Source: Pantoea sp. 1.19 | GTDB lineage: Bacteria; Pseudomonadota; Gammaproteobacteria; Enterobacterales; Enterobacteriaceae | DNA: 64,000 nucleotides | Reading direction: 5' to 3' | NCBI RefSeq assembly: GCF_001922585.1 | Contig: NZ_MRBS01000009.1 | Coordinates: forward strand, 1 to 64,000 | Shown here: positions 32,573 to 42,676 of the stretch, piece after piece | Numbering within the stretch: the stretch's first letter is position 1 | How the letters are laid out: each line of letters begins with the position of its first letter | The notes under the pieces: model-generated | Databases searched by the model: none | Told to the model about the DNA's origin: nothing | The model's input: only the letters and a program-made list of their open reading frames with translations | Translations under genes and position numbers: made by a program

Positions 32573-34087
32573 ATGAGCACTGAAAAAAAATACATTGTCG
32601 CACTCGATCAGGGCACAACCAGTTCCCGTGCGGTGATCCTCGACCACGATGCGAACATCGTCGCGGTCTCCCAGCGCGAATTTACCCAAATTTATCCCAA
32701 AGCAGGCTGGGTCGAGCACGATCCGATGGATATCTGGGCTTCACAAAGCTCCACGCTGGTCGAAGTCCTGGCGCACGCCGACATCCGCTCTGATGAAATT
32801 GCCGCTATTGGCATCACTAACCAACGTGAAACCACTATCGTCTGGGACAAAGAGACCGGCAAACCGATTTACAACGCGATTGTCTGGCAGGATCCCCGCA
32901 CCGCAGATTACTGTGCAAAACTGAAAAAAGAGGGGCTGGAGGAGTACATTCAGCACACTACCGGGCTGGTGATTAACCCTTACTTCTCCGGTACCAAAGT
33001 GAAGTGGATCCTTGACCACGTCGAAGGTTCCCGCGAGCGGGCGAAGCGCGGCGAACTGCTGTTCGGCACCGTCGACTCCTGGTTGGTATGGAAAATGACC
33101 CAGGGGCGGGTACACATCACCGATTATACTAACGCCTCGCGAACCATGCTGTTTAACATCCACTCACTGGAGTGGGATCAGCGCATGCTGGAGATCCTCG
33201 ATATTCCGCGCGAAATGCTGCCGGCGGTAAAATCCTCTTCAGAAGTCTATGGCCAGACCAATATTGGGGGTAAAGGCGGCACGCGTATTCCGATCGCCGG
33301 TATTGCCGGCGATCAGCAGGCCGCGCTTTACGGTCAGCTCTGCGTCCAGCCGGGCATGGCCAAAAATACCTACGGTACCGGCTGCTTTATGCTGATGAAC
33401 ACCGGCAAAGAAGCGGTCAGCTCGACGCACGGCCTGCTCACCACCATCGCCTGCGGTCCGCGCGGCGAGGTCAACTATGCGCTGGAAGGGGCGGTATTTA
33501 TCGGCGGCGCTTCGATTCAGTGGTTGCGCGACGAAATGAAGTTGATCAGCGATGCGGCCGATTCCGAATACTTCGCGACGAAAGTCAAAGACACCAACGG
33601 GGTATATATGGTACCGGCCTTCACCGGGCTGGGCGCGCCCTACTGGGATCCCTATGCGCGCGGCGCGATCTTTGGCCTGACCCGCGGCGCCAACGCGAAT
33701 CACATCATTCGCGCGACCCTCGAGTCGGTTGCCTACCAAACCCGGGATGTGCTGGAAGCGATGCAGAACGATGCCAACACCCGCCTGCAATCGCTGCGCG
33801 TTGATGGCGGTGCGGTTGCCAATAACTTCCTGATGCAGTTCCAGTCCGACATTCTCGGCGTACGCGTCGAACGTCCGGAAGTGCGTGAAGTCACCGCGCT
33901 GGGTGCCGCCTATCTGGCCGGTCTGGCCGTCGGTTTCTGGCAGGACCTCGATGAGGTTCGTGCCAAATCGATCATTGAACGCGAGTTTCGTCCGGGAATT
34001 GAGACCACCGAATGCAACGTCCGCTACGCCGGCTGGCAAAAAGCCGTCGCGCGCGCCCAGCGCTGGGAAGCGCAGGACGACGAGTAA
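32573..34087 (+). CDS. glpK: Glycerol kinase GlpK
   Basis: Phosphorylates glycerol to trap it in the cell; in E. coli it is inhibited by fructose-1,6-bisphosphate and EIIA-Glc. The protein is 504 aa (E. coli 502) from the ATG at 32573, 7 bases after AGGA. It shows [25 protein letters not shown] and [11 protein letters not shown]. The region equivalent to the EIIA-Glc contact ([15 protein letters not shown]) is kept. Confidence 0.98.
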   Translation: MSTEKKYIVALDQGTTSSRAVILDHDANIVAVSQREFTQIYPKAGWVEHDPMDIWASQSSTLVEVLAHADIRSDEIAAIGITNQRETTIVWDKETGKPIYNAIVWQDPRTADYCAKLKKEGLEEYIQHTTGLVINPYFSGTKVKWILDHVEGSRERAKRGELLFGTVDSWLVWKMTQGRVHITDYTNASRTMLFNIHSLEWDQRMLEILDIPREMLPAVKSSSEVYGQTNIGGKGGTRIPIAGIAGDQQAALYGQLCVQPGMAKNTYGTGCFMLMNTGKEAVSSTHGLLTTIACGPRGEVNYALEGAVFIGGASIQWLRDEMKLISDAADSEYFATKVKDTNGVYMVPAFTGLGAPYWDPYARGAIFGLTRGANANHIIRATLESVAYQTRDVLEAMQNDANTRLQSLRVDGGAVANNFLMQFQSDILGVRVERPEVREVTALGAAYLAGLAVGFWQDLDEVRAKSIIEREFRPGIETTECNVRYAGWQKAVARAQRWEAQDDE

Positions 34088-34093
34088 CTCCTC

Positions 34094-34118
34094 CGGCCCG
34101 CAACCCCGTTGCGGGCCG
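34094..34118 (+). terminator. Hairpin between glpK and glpX
   Basis: CGGCCCGCAAC (34094-34104) pairs with GTTGCGGGCCG (34108-34118), 6 bp after the glpK stop. The following tract is not a strong T-run, so it may attenuate rather than fully stop transcription into glpX. Confidence 0.65.
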
Positions 34119-34185
34119 CTTATCCCCCCACGGCAATCCTGCTACACTCCCCTCTTCTTTTGTCTGCCCCCTGACGGAGTGTTCC

Positions 34186-35196
34186 ATGAAACGAGAGCTG
34201 GCCATCGAATTTTCCCGCGTCACCGAGGCCGCCGCGCTGGCGGGATATCAGTGGCTGGGACGCGGCGATAAAAACCAGGCCGACGGTGCGGCCGTCAACG
34301 CCATGCGTATTATGCTCAACAAGATCGCTATCGACGGGCGCATCGTGATCGGCGAAGGAGAGATCGACGAAGCGCCGATGCTCTGGATAGGCGAGCGCGT
34401 CGGTAGCGGCGAGGGCGATCCGGTAGACATTGCCGTCGACCCGATCGAAGGCACGCGAATGACGGCGATGGGCCAGGCTAACGCGCTGGCGGTAATGGCG
34501 GTGGGGGATCGCGGTGCCTTTCTGCACGCCCCGGACATGTACATGGAAAAACTGATCGTCGGCCCCGGCGCCCGGGGGGCCATCGACATAAGCCTGCCGC
34601 TGGACACCAACCTGCGCAACATCGCCGAGGCACTCAACAAGCCGCTCAGCGCCCTGACGGTCACCCTACTGGCCAAACCGCGCCACGATGCGACCATTGC
34701 CGCGATGCAGCAGCTTGGCGTAAGGGTGTTTGCCATTCCCGACGGTGATGTGGCCGCCTCAATCCTTACCTGTATGCCGGACAGCGAAGTCGACGTCCTC
34801 TATGGCATCGGCGGCGCACCGGAAGGGGTCATCTCCGCCGCGGCAATCCGCGCGCTGGAGGGCGATATGCAGGGCCGTCTGCTGGCGCGCCACCAGGTGA
34901 AAGGCGACACGCCCGATAACCGTCGCCACGGCGAGGAGGAGCTGCGCCGCTGCGCTGACATGGGCATCGCGGCAAACCACGCGCTGAGGCTGCAGGACAT
35001 GGCGCGCAGCGACAACGTGGTATTCGCCGCCACCGGCATTACCAGCGGCGACCTGCTGAAAGGCATCACCCGTCAGGGCAATCTCGCCACCAGCGAAACG
35101 CTGCTGATCCGCGGAACCTCACGCACCGTACGACGCATTCAATCGATTCACACTCTCGATCGCAAAGATCCGGATCTGCATCCCTGGATTCGGTGA
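34186..35196 (+). CDS. glpX: Class II fructose-1,6-bisphosphatase GlpX
   Basis: Gluconeogenic phosphatase. The protein is 336 aa, as in E. coli, from the ATG at 34186 (MKRELAIEFSRVTEAAA) with a GGAG site; the longer frame to 34012 lies over glpK and is not real. Metal-binding motifs GEGEIDEAPML and DPIEGTRMTA and the IGGAPEGVISAAA segment are present. Its stop codon abuts the stop codon of convergent emrD with no gap. Confidence 0.97.
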   Translation: MKRELAIEFSRVTEAAALAGYQWLGRGDKNQADGAAVNAMRIMLNKIAIDGRIVIGEGEIDEAPMLWIGERVGSGEGDPVDIAVDPIEGTRMTAMGQANALAVMAVGDRGAFLHAPDMYMEKLIVGPGARGAIDISLPLDTNLRNIAEALNKPLSALTVTLLAKPRHDATIAAMQQLGVRVFAIPDGDVAASILTCMPDSEVDVLYGIGGAPEGVISAAAIRALEGDMQGRLLARHQVKGDTPDNRRHGEEELRRCADMGIAANHALRLQDMARSDNVVFAATGITSGDLLKGITRQGNLATSETLLIRGTSRTVRRIQSIHTLDRKDPDLHPWIR

Positions 35197-36381
35197 TCAG
35201 ACGCCGTGCAGATTCTCCTGCGGTGGCCGCGATAGCGGCCACCAGCAACAGAAAATCAGCAGCGCCATCGCTGACATCAGCAGGCCGAGACTAAACTGGC
35301 CGTGCTGCGGCATCAGCGCCGACAGCCACGCCACCGCGCCGGATCCCAGATTCTGCAATCCCCCGACCAGCGCACCGGCGGTACCGGCCATCCACGGCCA
35401 CGGCTCCATCGCCCCGCTGGTGGCCAGCGGAAACAGCATACCGGCACCGAAGAAAAATAGCGCGGCCGGCACAATCAGCGTCCACAGCGTCATCACGCCG
35501 AACCAGGCAGGAAGCCACATTAACAGCCCGGCCAGCAGGCAGCTGTTGACCGCCAGCCACATCTGCTGGGTAAAAGATTTACCTTCCCGGCCGGCCACCC
35601 AGGCGCCGAGAAACGCCGCCGGGATGGGCAGTATAAACAGCAGGCTGACGGTCAGGCTGTCAAGCCCCAGCACGCCGCCCATTAGCACGCCGCAGCAGGC
35701 CTCAAATACCGCAATACCGCCCAGCGCGCCCACCAGCATCACCAGATAGCGCATAAAATGGCCATCGGCCAGTAGCGGTCGATAGCGATTCAGCAGCGAC
35801 ACCGCAACCGCCGGCTGCGGACGGGTTTCCGGCAGCCAGCGCGCCATCGCCGCGGTGACCAGTACGCACAGCAGCAATAAAAAGACAAAGCAGGCCTGCC
35901 AGCCAAACTGCCGGGTAAGCAGCGCACCGATCACCGGCGCCAGCAGCGGGCTGACCAGGATGCCCATATTTAGCAGGCTGTTCGCCTGGCGCAACGCGCC
36001 GCCGGCATACAGATCGCGCGGTAGCGTGCGCGCCATCACCCCCGCCACTCCGGTCCCCAGCCCCTGCACCGCGGTAGCCAGCACCAGAACCGGTAGCGAT
36101 GGCGCCCACAGCGCCATCACCGCGCCCAGAATAAAAATCCCCATCCCGGCCAGAATCAGCGGACGGCGGCCATAGGCGTCGGAAAGTGGCCCATACAGCA
36201 GCTGCGATCCGCCGTAGGTCATCAGGTACGCCGCCATCACCCGCTGCATCGCACCGTCCTGCACCTGAAACGCCTCGGCCATTTCCGCCATCGCCGGCAC
36301 ATAGACCGTTTGAGCCATCTGTCCCACCGCCACCAGCGCCATCAGCATCATTAACAGCGGAGTATTCTCAATCCGTTTCAT
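35197..36381 (-). CDS. emrD: Multidrug efflux MFS transporter EmrD
   Basis: Proton-driven 12-helix inner membrane exporter of hydrophobic compounds. The protein is 394 aa, the E. coli length, from the ATG at 36381 (MKRIENTPLL), which sits about 5 bases after GGTG; an ATG directly before it is too close. It shows the MFS signature YGPLSDAYGRRPLIL, VMARTLPRDLY, ANSLLNMGILVSPLLAPVIG and FGAGMLFPLATSGAM. In E. coli emrD is elsewhere; here it lies between glpX and fpr. Confidence 0.95.
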   Translation of the reverse strand: MKRIENTPLLMMLMALVAVGQMAQTVYVPAMAEMAEAFQVQDGAMQRVMAAYLMTYGGSQLLYGPLSDAYGRRPLILAGMGIFILGAVMALWAPSLPVLVLATAVQGLGTGVAGVMARTLPRDLYAGGALRQANSLLNMGILVSPLLAPVIGALLTRQFGWQACFVFLLLLCVLVTAAMARWLPETRPQPAVAVSLLNRYRPLLADGHFMRYLVMLVGALGGIAVFEACCGVLMGGVLGLDSLTVSLLFILPIPAAFLGAWVAGREGKSFTQQMWLAVNSCLLAGLLMWLPAWFGVMTLWTLIVPAALFFFGAGMLFPLATSGAMEPWPWMAGTAGALVGGLQNLGSGAVAWLSALMPQHGQFSLGLLMSAMALLIFCCWWPLSRPPQENLHGV

Positions 36382-36681
36382 CATTCACCACAGCATAATT
36401 CCCCGTAAACACATCATTAAGTAGCGCAATACGGAACAGGTTAAGGAGTTGCGGAGAAAAATATCAGGAATGGCTAACAAGGCGAGTCACTGACCGCTTT
36501 TACTTTGCCGCGATCTGTCAGGCTTTACCGCCAGCGCTGTAAAACTGACGTTACAAAGTTAACCCGCCATGCGCCGGATTTAACGGTGAGAGCGTTCACG
36601 CGCCCCAGCGCTGGCAAAAGCGGCCAACAGTGGCGACACTTTGCTTTAGCAGATACGCAGTCACACTATAAGGAGGCGCTC

Positions 36682-37428
36682 ATGGCCCGGTGGATTAATG
36701 CAACGGTGAAATCGGTGGAAAACTGGACGGACGGCCTGTTCAGCCTGACGGTCAATGCCCCCGTCGCCCCTTTCAGCGCCGGGCAGTTTGCCAAGCTAGG
36801 ACTGGAAATCGACGGCGAACGCGTGCAGCGCGCCTACTCATACGTCAACGCGCCCGACGACGGCGATCTGGCGTTCTATCTGGTAGAAGTGCCGGAGGGC
36901 AAACTCAGCCCGCGGCTGCGCGCGCTGCGCCCGGGCGACAGCGTGATGATCACCGAGGAGGCTTCCGGCTTTTTTGTGCTGGACGAAGTGCCGGACTGCC
37001 AGACGCTGTGGATGCTGGCCACCGGTACGGCCATCGGCCCCTATTTGTCGATCCTGCAGGCGGGGCGCGACCTGGAACGCTTTCAGCATATCGTGCTGGT
37101 ACATGCGGTGCGCTACGCCCGCGATCTCAGCTATCTGCCGCTGATGCAGGCGCTGGTGGCACGCTACGGGGGCAAGCTGCGCGTGCAGACCGTCGTCAGC
37201 CGCGAAGACGATGCCGCCGCGCTCCACGGGCGTATCCCGGCGCTGATCGCCAGCGGTGAGCTGGAGGCGGCAGTGGGGTTACCGCTGGACGCCACCAGCA
37301 GTCACGTCATGCTGTGCGGCAATCCTGAGATGGTCCGCGAGACGCAGCAACAGTTAAAAGAGAGTCGGGAAATGCGTAAGCACCTGCGGCGCAAGCCGGG
37401 CCACATCAGCAGCGAACACTACTGGTGA
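36682..37428 (+). CDS. fpr: Ferredoxin/flavodoxin-NADP+ reductase Fpr
   Basis: FAD enzyme passing electrons from NADPH to flavodoxin and ferredoxin; part of the SoxRS response in E. coli. The protein is 248 aa, as in E. coli, from the ATG at 36682 with an AGGAGG site. FAD motif RAYSYVNAP, NADPH motif TGTAIGPYLSIL and the C-terminal KPGHISSEHYW are present. The 300 bp upstream (36385-36681) hold no gene and no regulator site that I can define firmly. Its end overlaps convergent yiiR by 10 bp. Confidence 0.97.
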   Translation: MARWINATVKSVENWTDGLFSLTVNAPVAPFSAGQFAKLGLEIDGERVQRAYSYVNAPDDGDLAFYLVEVPEGKLSPRLRALRPGDSVMITEEASGFFVLDEVPDCQTLWMLATGTAIGPYLSILQAGRDLERFQHIVLVHAVRYARDLSYLPLMQALVARYGGKLRVQTVVSREDDAAALHGRIPALIASGELEAAVGLPLDATSSHVMLCGNPEMVRETQQQLKESREMRKHLRRKPGHISSEHYW

Positions 37429-37859
37429 GACGTCACGCGCCAAAAGCGGAGCGGGCGAGCCTCCGGGCCGAAGCGATTCTCTCCGGGTGTGCCGGCAAAC
37501 ACGCCCAAATCCAGCACCAGCATCACCATTATCAGGATCGGCATAAAACGGCCAATCGCCCAGCCCCACAGCGGCGGTAGCACGCCGTGCCAGTTGCCAG
37601 AGGCGAGGATAAACGCCAGCACCAGCAGCAGGGCCCAGCCGCCTTTTTTATTGCGGTCATGCAGACGCTTGACCATCACCGCGGCGGTGGGCCACAGCAG
37701 CGCCACTACGCAGAACGCGGTGAACCGGGTCTCCAGCCACCCCTGCCCGGCAAGGGTAAACAGTATCAGCATCAGCAGCCACCAGACGGCAAGCCACAGC
37801 CAGAAGTCGCGGCGCGTCAGGCGGCCGCGCCAGGAAAAACACCATTGTTGTATTGTCAT
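37419..37859 (-). CDS. yiiR: DUF805 family inner membrane protein YiiR
   Basis: Membrane protein of unknown function, 146 aa (E. coli 146), with about four hydrophobic segments. It shows the DUF805 features RGRLTRRDFWLW and VKRLHDRNKKGGWAL. I chose the ATG at 37859 (MTIQQWCFSW), 7 bases after AGGA; an ATG two codons upstream is too close to that site. It is convergent with fpr. Confidence 0.92.
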   Translation of the reverse strand: MTIQQWCFSWRGRLTRRDFWLWLAVWWLLMLILFTLAGQGWLETRFTAFCVVALLWPTAAVMVKRLHDRNKKGGWALLLVLAFILASGNWHGVLPPLWGWAIGRFMPILIMVMLVLDLGVFAGTPGENRFGPEARPLRFWRVTSHQ

Positions 37860-37958
37860 CACCATTTCCTGAAGGTCGCGGCCGCACTGCGGCTTTTGAC
37901 TTTGACGGGTAAAAACCGTTCTAATCAGAAGCTGAGTTTACGGGTAAGGGCGGATAAA

Positions 37959-38534
37959 ATGAAGACAGCGCTGTGCACGGGAATCGCGCTGCTGATACTG
38001 ATCAGCGGCCTGGCGGCGGCCGATCGCGCCGTTTCGCTACCGCCTGCGCCCTATTTACTGGCCACCGCGCCGAGCTTTGATCTGACCATCAGCCAGTTTC
38101 GCGAAAAATATAATGCGGCGCATCCGACCCTGCCGATCGCGGAGTATCGCGCGATCAGCGGCACGCGCCCCGGCGAAAATCTGACCCGGGCGGCCAGCAA
38201 AATTAACGACAATCTGTATTCCTCAACCGCGCTGGAACACGGCAGCGGCAAAATTCGTTCGCTGCAAGTGACCTGGCTACCCGTTCCGGGAGACGGGGCT
38301 AAACCGGCACGGGAGACCGCCCTCGCCTACATGGCTGCGCTGCTGGAAACCTTTGCGCCGATGCTGACGGCGGAGCAGGCGCAGCAGCGCATCGCCACGC
38401 TGTTGGCGCGGGGTAAGGGCCAGCGCTACTACAGTCAAACCGAGGGAGCGCTGCGCTACGTAGTCGCGGATAACGGCGACAAGGGCATCACATTTGCGCT
38501 GGAGCCGATTAAGCTGGCGCTCGGCCCGGAGTGA
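37959..38534 (+). CDS. yiiQ: DUF1454 family periplasmic protein YiiQ
   Basis: Exported protein of unknown function, 191 aa (E. coli 199). A signal peptide with a hydrophobic core (CTGIALLILISGLAAA) is followed by the conserved TISQFREKYN, NLTRAASKINDNLYSSTALE and TEGALRYVVADNGDKG. The long in-frame extension to 37587 overlaps yiiR and is not coding. It lies just upstream of tpiA, as in E. coli. Confidence 0.93.
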   Translation: MKTALCTGIALLILISGLAAADRAVSLPPAPYLLATAPSFDLTISQFREKYNAAHPTLPIAEYRAISGTRPGENLTRAASKINDNLYSSTALEHGSGKIRSLQVTWLPVPGDGAKPARETALAYMAALLETFAPMLTAEQAQQRIATLLARGKGQRYYSQTEGALRYVVADNGDKGITFALEPIKLALGPE

Positions 38535-38657
38535 TTGCCAGGCCCGATCCGCGGCGGCGCTGCAGGTGCAACTTGCATACTGACAGGGTTATACTGTTCC
38601 GCAGACATCGCTGCCACGGCAGCGCACTTTAACATCCCGTTTTACGTGGAGGATATG

Positions 38658-39425
38658 ATGCGTCATCCCTTAGTTATGGGTAACTGGAAACTCAACGGTA
38701 ACAAGCAGATGGTCAGCGATTTGATTAGCGGCCTGAACGGCGCGCTGCAGGGCGTTGACGGCTGTGGTGTCGCCATCGCCCCGCCGGTAATGTACCTCGA
38801 ACAGGCCCGTGAGGCGCTGGCCAACAGCCCAATTGCGCTGGGTGCGCAAAACGTGGACGTTAACCTGTCCGGTGCCTTCACCGGGGAAGTCTCTGCGGAG
38901 ATGCTGAAAGACGTGGGCGCGCAATACATCATCATCGGCCACTCTGAACGCCGCACTTATCACCACGAGAGCGATGCGCTGATTGCGCAGAAGTTTGCCG
39001 TACTGAAGCAGGCGGGCTTGGTACCGGTCCTGTGCATCGGTGAGACCGAAGCAGAAAACGAAGCGGGCGAAACCGAAGCCGTCTGCGCCCGTCAAATCGA
39101 CGCGGTCCTCAACACCCAGGGCGCCGCGGCGTTCAACGGCGTGGTGATCGCCTACGAGCCCGTCTGGGCAATTGGAACCGGCAAATCCGCCACGCCGGCC
39201 CAGGCTCAGGCCGTACACAAGTTCATCCGCGATCACATTGCGAAGCAGGATGCGCAGGTCGCCGCGCAGGTGATCATCCAGTACGGCGGTTCGGTCAATG
39301 ATAAAAACGCCGCTGAGCTGTTTGCCCAGCCGGATATCGACGGCGCGCTGGTTGGCGGGGCCTCCCTGAAGGCCGACGCCTTTGCCGTGATTGTTAAGGC
39401 GGCAGCCGCAGCCAAACAGGGCTAA
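38658..39425 (+). CDS. tpiA: Triosephosphate isomerase TpiA
   Basis: Interconverts dihydroxyacetone phosphate and glyceraldehyde-3-phosphate. The protein is 255 aa, as in E. coli, from the ATG at 38658, 5 bases after GGAGG; an ATG one codon earlier is too close. Catalytic residues lie in GNWKLNG (Lys), IIIGHSERR (His) and [11 protein letters not shown] (Glu), and the phosphate loop is YGGSVN plus LVGGASL. Confidence 0.98.
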   Translation: MRHPLVMGNWKLNGNKQMVSDLISGLNGALQGVDGCGVAIAPPVMYLEQAREALANSPIALGAQNVDVNLSGAFTGEVSAEMLKDVGAQYIIIGHSERRTYHHESDALIAQKFAVLKQAGLVPVLCIGETEAENEAGETEAVCARQIDAVLNTQGAAAFNGVVIAYEPVWAIGTGKSATPAQAQAVHKFIRDHIAKQDAQVAAQVIIQYGGSVNDKNAAELFAQPDIDGALVGGASLKADAFAVIVKAAAAAKQG

Positions 39426-39430
39426 GTCCG

Positions 39431-39456
39431 TGAGGCGGAATGCACGTTCCGCCTCA
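39431..39456. terminator. Hairpin between tpiA and cdh
   Basis: TGAGGCGGAA (39431-39440) pairs exactly with TTCCGCCTCA (39447-39456) around a 6-nt loop, 5 bp after the tpiA stop. Its right arm includes the stop codon of convergent cdh. There is no T-run, so termination would need help. Confidence 0.65.
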
Positions 39457-40221
39457 GGCCTGCAGGATCGCACAGGTGTGATCCTGCAGCTCTTCTGCCG
39501 AGGCGAGATTCAGCCTCAGAAAATCCCGCTCCAGCGCCAGCAGCAGCAGCTCACCCGAAGGCAATGCCACCAACGCCATACCGAAGCGCGCCATGTGCGC
39601 CCGCGCGGGCGGCCATTCATAATGCAGCCGGCGAAAAGGCGACAGGCCGGCCAGTTCGGTTGGGGTCAGCGTGCGCGCGATCCAGCGGTGCCCCCTGAGC
39701 ATCAGCGGCTGCCAGCGCTCCCCCAGCGTCGGGGCCAGCCGATCGATAGTCTGACGAACATCCGGCCGCAGGCAGGAAAGATGCAGATGCAGCTGATGCT
39801 GGCTGCGCCCCCAGCGCGAGTTGACCGCCAGCGATATCGCATCTTCTGGCACCGGCGCACCGCGCCGTTGCGCCAGCAGATCGCGATGCTGCCAGGCAAG
39901 CTGAAAATAGTTTGGCGTACCGGCCGCCAGCAGCTGCGGGCTTTCGATCCCGCTCACTTTTGCCGTCGGCATCAGCAGGTACTGCAGCGGCCCAGTTCGA
40001 TCCTTCAGCACCACGTAGCCCCGGGCCAGATCGACCTGCTGGCAGGGCGCCGGATTGCCCAAGCGCTGATGCGGCAAACACTGCTGGCTGATGATCCGCC
40101 ACAGGGCATCAGACCCGGCATGCAGCCGGCTCAGCGCCCCCACCGCGATCGCGGCAGCCAGCGCGATCAGCACCGCGCCCGACAGGATAAGCTTACGACC
40201 CAATCGTGACCTCGCCACCAT
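39454..40221 (-). CDS. cdh: CDP-diacylglycerol diphosphatase Cdh
   Basis: Membrane-bound hydrolase that cleaves CDP-diacylglycerol to phosphatidate and CMP. The protein is 255 aa (E. coli 251) with one N-terminal membrane anchor (about residues 10-30), GYVVLKDRTGPLQYLLMPT, and the histidine-rich HIT-like motif HQLHLHLSC. It is convergent with tpiA. The 150 bp between it and sbp hold nothing I recognise. Confidence 0.95.
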   Translation of the reverse strand: MVARSRLGRKLILSGAVLIALAAAIAVGALSRLHAGSDALWRIISQQCLPHQRLGNPAPCQQVDLARGYVVLKDRTGPLQYLLMPTAKVSGIESPQLLAAGTPNYFQLAWQHRDLLAQRRGAPVPEDAISLAVNSRWGRSQHQLHLHLSCLRPDVRQTIDRLAPTLGERWQPLMLRGHRWIARTLTPTELAGLSPFRRLHYEWPPARAHMARFGMALVALPSGELLLLALERDFLRLNLASAEELQDHTCAILQA

Positions 40222-40373
40222 ACTTTACAGGGAGTGGCTGTCAGCGTAGCGCGCCCCGCGCTTACTGTCATGCGCCGAACACGCCCCCTCGTGCGGAACC
40301 GTTCATGTGGCCGCGCGCAGCGCATCAGCGCTGGCGGGATAGCCGCGTGGCACGGCGCGCCCCGCGGGTGGAA

Positions 40374-41363
40374 TTACTGCTTCATGATTTGATCATAGGA
40401 ACCGCCTTCGGCAAAGTGCGCTTTCTGCGCCTTGCTCCAGCCGCCAAATTTCTCGTCGATAGTAAACAGTTTCACCGGGGCGAAGGTGTTGGCAAACTTT
40501 TTCGCCACTTGCGCATCGCGCGGGCGATAGTAGTTCTCGGCGGCAATCGTCTGCCCTTGCGGTGAATAGAGATACTTCAGGTAGGCATCCGCCACCTTGC
40601 GCGTATCCCGCTCATCCACCACTTTATCCACCACGGAGACGGTCGGCTCCGCCAGAATGGATTCGCTCGGCGTGACAATGTCGAACTTGTCCTTACCCAG
40701 CTTATTGACCGCCAGATAGGCCTCATTCTCCCAGGCGATCAGCACGTCACCGATGCCGCGCTCGACAAAGGTATTAGTCGCGCCGCGGGCGCCGGAATCC
40801 TGCACCTCAACGTTCTTGAACAGCGCCTTCATATACGCTTGCGCCTTCGCCCGATCGCCGCTGTTATGATCCAGCGCCCAGCCCCAGGCCGCCAGATAGT
40901 TCCAGCGCGCGCCGCCGGAGGTTTTCGGATTCGGCGTAATCACCGAGACGCCGGGCTTAATCAAATCCGGCCAGTCCTTAATCTGCTTCGGGTTGTCTTT
41001 ACGCACCAGGAACACGATGGTGGAGGTGTACGGCGCGGCGTTATCCGGCAGCCGCTTCATCCAGTTTTTGTCGATGCGGCCGCGTTCGGCAATCGCATCC
41101 ACATCGGAAGCCAGCGCCAGCGTCACCACGTCCGCGCGAATACCGTTGATCACCGAGGTGGCCTGCTTGCCCGAACCTCCATGAGACTGGCGCACCACCA
41201 CGTTGTCGCCGGTTTCCTGCTTGTAATGCGCCGCAAAAGCTTTGTTGTACTGCTCATACAGCTCGCGCGTCGGGTCGTAGGAGACGTTCAGTAGCTGCAC
41301 GTCTTTTGCCAGCACGCTGCCGGAGGCCAGTAACAGGGTCAATCCCACATGCCACTTCTTCAT
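40374..41363 (-). CDS. sbp: Periplasmic sulfate-binding protein Sbp
   Basis: Substrate-binding part of the sulfate/thiosulfate ABC importer; the CysTWA parts are outside this window. The protein is 329 aa, as in E. coli, from the ATG at 41363 with a GGGAGAG site. A signal peptide ends near SVLAKD. The sulfate pocket motifs [10 protein letters not shown] and [18 protein letters not shown] are conserved. Confidence 0.98.
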   Translation of the reverse strand: MKKWHVGLTLLLASGSVLAKDVQLLNVSYDPTRELYEQYNKAFAAHYKQETGDNVVVRQSHGGSGKQATSVINGIRADVVTLALASDVDAIAERGRIDKNWMKRLPDNAAPYTSTIVFLVRKDNPKQIKDWPDLIKPGVSVITPNPKTSGGARWNYLAAWGWALDHNSGDRAKAQAYMKALFKNVEVQDSGARGATNTFVERGIGDVLIAWENEAYLAVNKLGKDKFDIVTPSESILAEPTVSVVDKVVDERDTRKVADAYLKYLYSPQGQTIAAENYYRPRDAQVAKKFANTFAPVKLFTIDEKFGGWSKAQKAHFAEGGSYDQIMKQ

Positions 41364-41465
41364 CACGCTCTCCCAAAACAGGTTAATCAGCGCAGCGTGA
41401 CACAAAGTGGATCGGGGATTAAAGAATTAAAAATAATCGGTCATAACTTAAAGGAATATGAAGGC

Positions 41466-41494
41466 GGAAAAGAGGGGCGCAGCGATCTGCGCCC
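41466..41494 (-). terminator. Terminator of pfkA
   Basis: GGGCGCAG (41475-41482) pairs with CTGCGCCC (41487-41494) around CGAT. On the minus strand it is followed by CTCTTTTCC, and it starts 8 bp after the pfkA stop. Confidence 0.75.
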
Positions 41495-41501
41495 GCAGCA
41501 C

Positions 41502-42464
41502 TCAGTAAAGTTTTTTGGCGGTCTCCAGCCAGTCTTTCTTAAACGGACGCTTCATATTCTCGATCGCATCGATAATATCGTGGTGCACCATTTTCTCGTT
41601 CTGGATGCCAACGCACCGGCCACCGTAGCCCTGCAGCAGCAGCTCAATGGAATAGGCGCCCATACGCGATGCCAGGATGCGGTCATAAGCGACCGGCGCG
41701 CCACCGCGCTGGATGTGGCCGAGCACCGTAGAGCGGGTCTCACGTTGGGTTTCCGATTCAATATAGCGCGCCAGCTCGTCGATATCGCAGATGTGCTCCG
41801 TAATGGCGACGATAGCGTGCTTCTTGCCTTTAGCGATGCCGGCTTTGATTTCGGCCACCAGCTCTTCGCGGGTGTAGGGCGTCTCAGGCAGCACGATAAA
41901 CTCACAGCCGCCGGCAATTGCCGCGGCCAGGGTCAGATCCCCGCAGTAGCGTCCCATCACTTCCACAATCGAAATGCGCTGGTGCGAAGAAGAGGTATCG
42001 CGCAGGCGGTCAATCGCCTCGACCACGGTCTCCAGTGCGGTAAAGTAACCGATGGTGTAGTCGGTGCCTGCCACATCGTTATCAATGGTGCCCGGTAAGC
42101 CGATGCAGGGAAAGCCCATCTCAGTCAGGCGCTTCGCGCCCATGTAAGAGCCGTCGCCGCCGATCACCACCAGCGCATCAATGCCGCGCTTCTTCATGTT
42201 TTCAATCGCTATGGCGCGCACCGCTTCATCGCGGAACTCGGGGAAGCGCGCCGAGCCGAGGAAAGTACCGCCGCGGTTAATCATGTCAGAGACACTGTAG
42301 CGGTCGAGGTTGATCATGCGATCTTCGTACAGGCCAAGGTAGCCGTCATAAATACCGAACACTTCCAGCCCTTCGCTGAGCGCTGCGCGCACCACGCCAC
42401 GAATGGCCGCGTTCATTCCGGGCGCGTCACCGCCGCTGGTCAGTACACCGATTTTTTTGATCAT
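41502..42464 (-). CDS. pfkA: 6-phosphofructokinase I PfkA
   Basis: Committed step of glycolysis, allosteric tetramer activated by ADP and inhibited by PEP. The protein is 320 aa, as in E. coli, from the ATG at 42464 with an AGAGGT site. ATP loop [27 protein letters not shown], and catalytic [16 protein letters not shown] are present. The 212 bp before it, up to the fieF stop, show no gene. Confidence 0.98.
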   Translation of the reverse strand: MIKKIGVLTSGGDAPGMNAAIRGVVRAALSEGLEVFGIYDGYLGLYEDRMINLDRYSVSDMINRGGTFLGSARFPEFRDEAVRAIAIENMKKRGIDALVVIGGDGSYMGAKRLTEMGFPCIGLPGTIDNDVAGTDYTIGYFTALETVVEAIDRLRDTSSSHQRISIVEVMGRYCGDLTLAAAIAGGCEFIVLPETPYTREELVAEIKAGIAKGKKHAIVAITEHICDIDELARYIESETQRETRSTVLGHIQRGGAPVAYDRILASRMGAYSIELLLQGYGGRCVGIQNEKMVHHDIIDAIENMKRPFKKDWLETAKKLY

Positions 42465-42676
42465 GACTACCTCTGAACTTGTTAAGCAAAGTATAAAATC
42501 TGAGCGCCAAAGAGGCATGCCGCACGCCTGACAGGCACCGAAAGTTCTCTGATGGCAAAGAGTATATCAAAGACTTAAGGCTGAATTGATTCAGGTCAGC
42601 CGGGTTTTAAGTATTTTTTTTGCGCTTATACGCGATTCCGCAACTCATCAAAATATAAACACCCCAAAACAGCGCG

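Noticed and set aside
33239-34039. 266-codon frame antisense to glpK
   Set aside because: Entirely inside conserved glpK; no domain recognised.
34012-34185. N-terminal extension of glpX over the glpK end
   Set aside because: Residues before MKRELAIEF are not family sequence; ATG 34186 gives exactly the E. coli length.
36385-36681. SoxS box upstream of fpr
   Set aside because: Partial similarity near 36600-36645 is too weak to call by eye.
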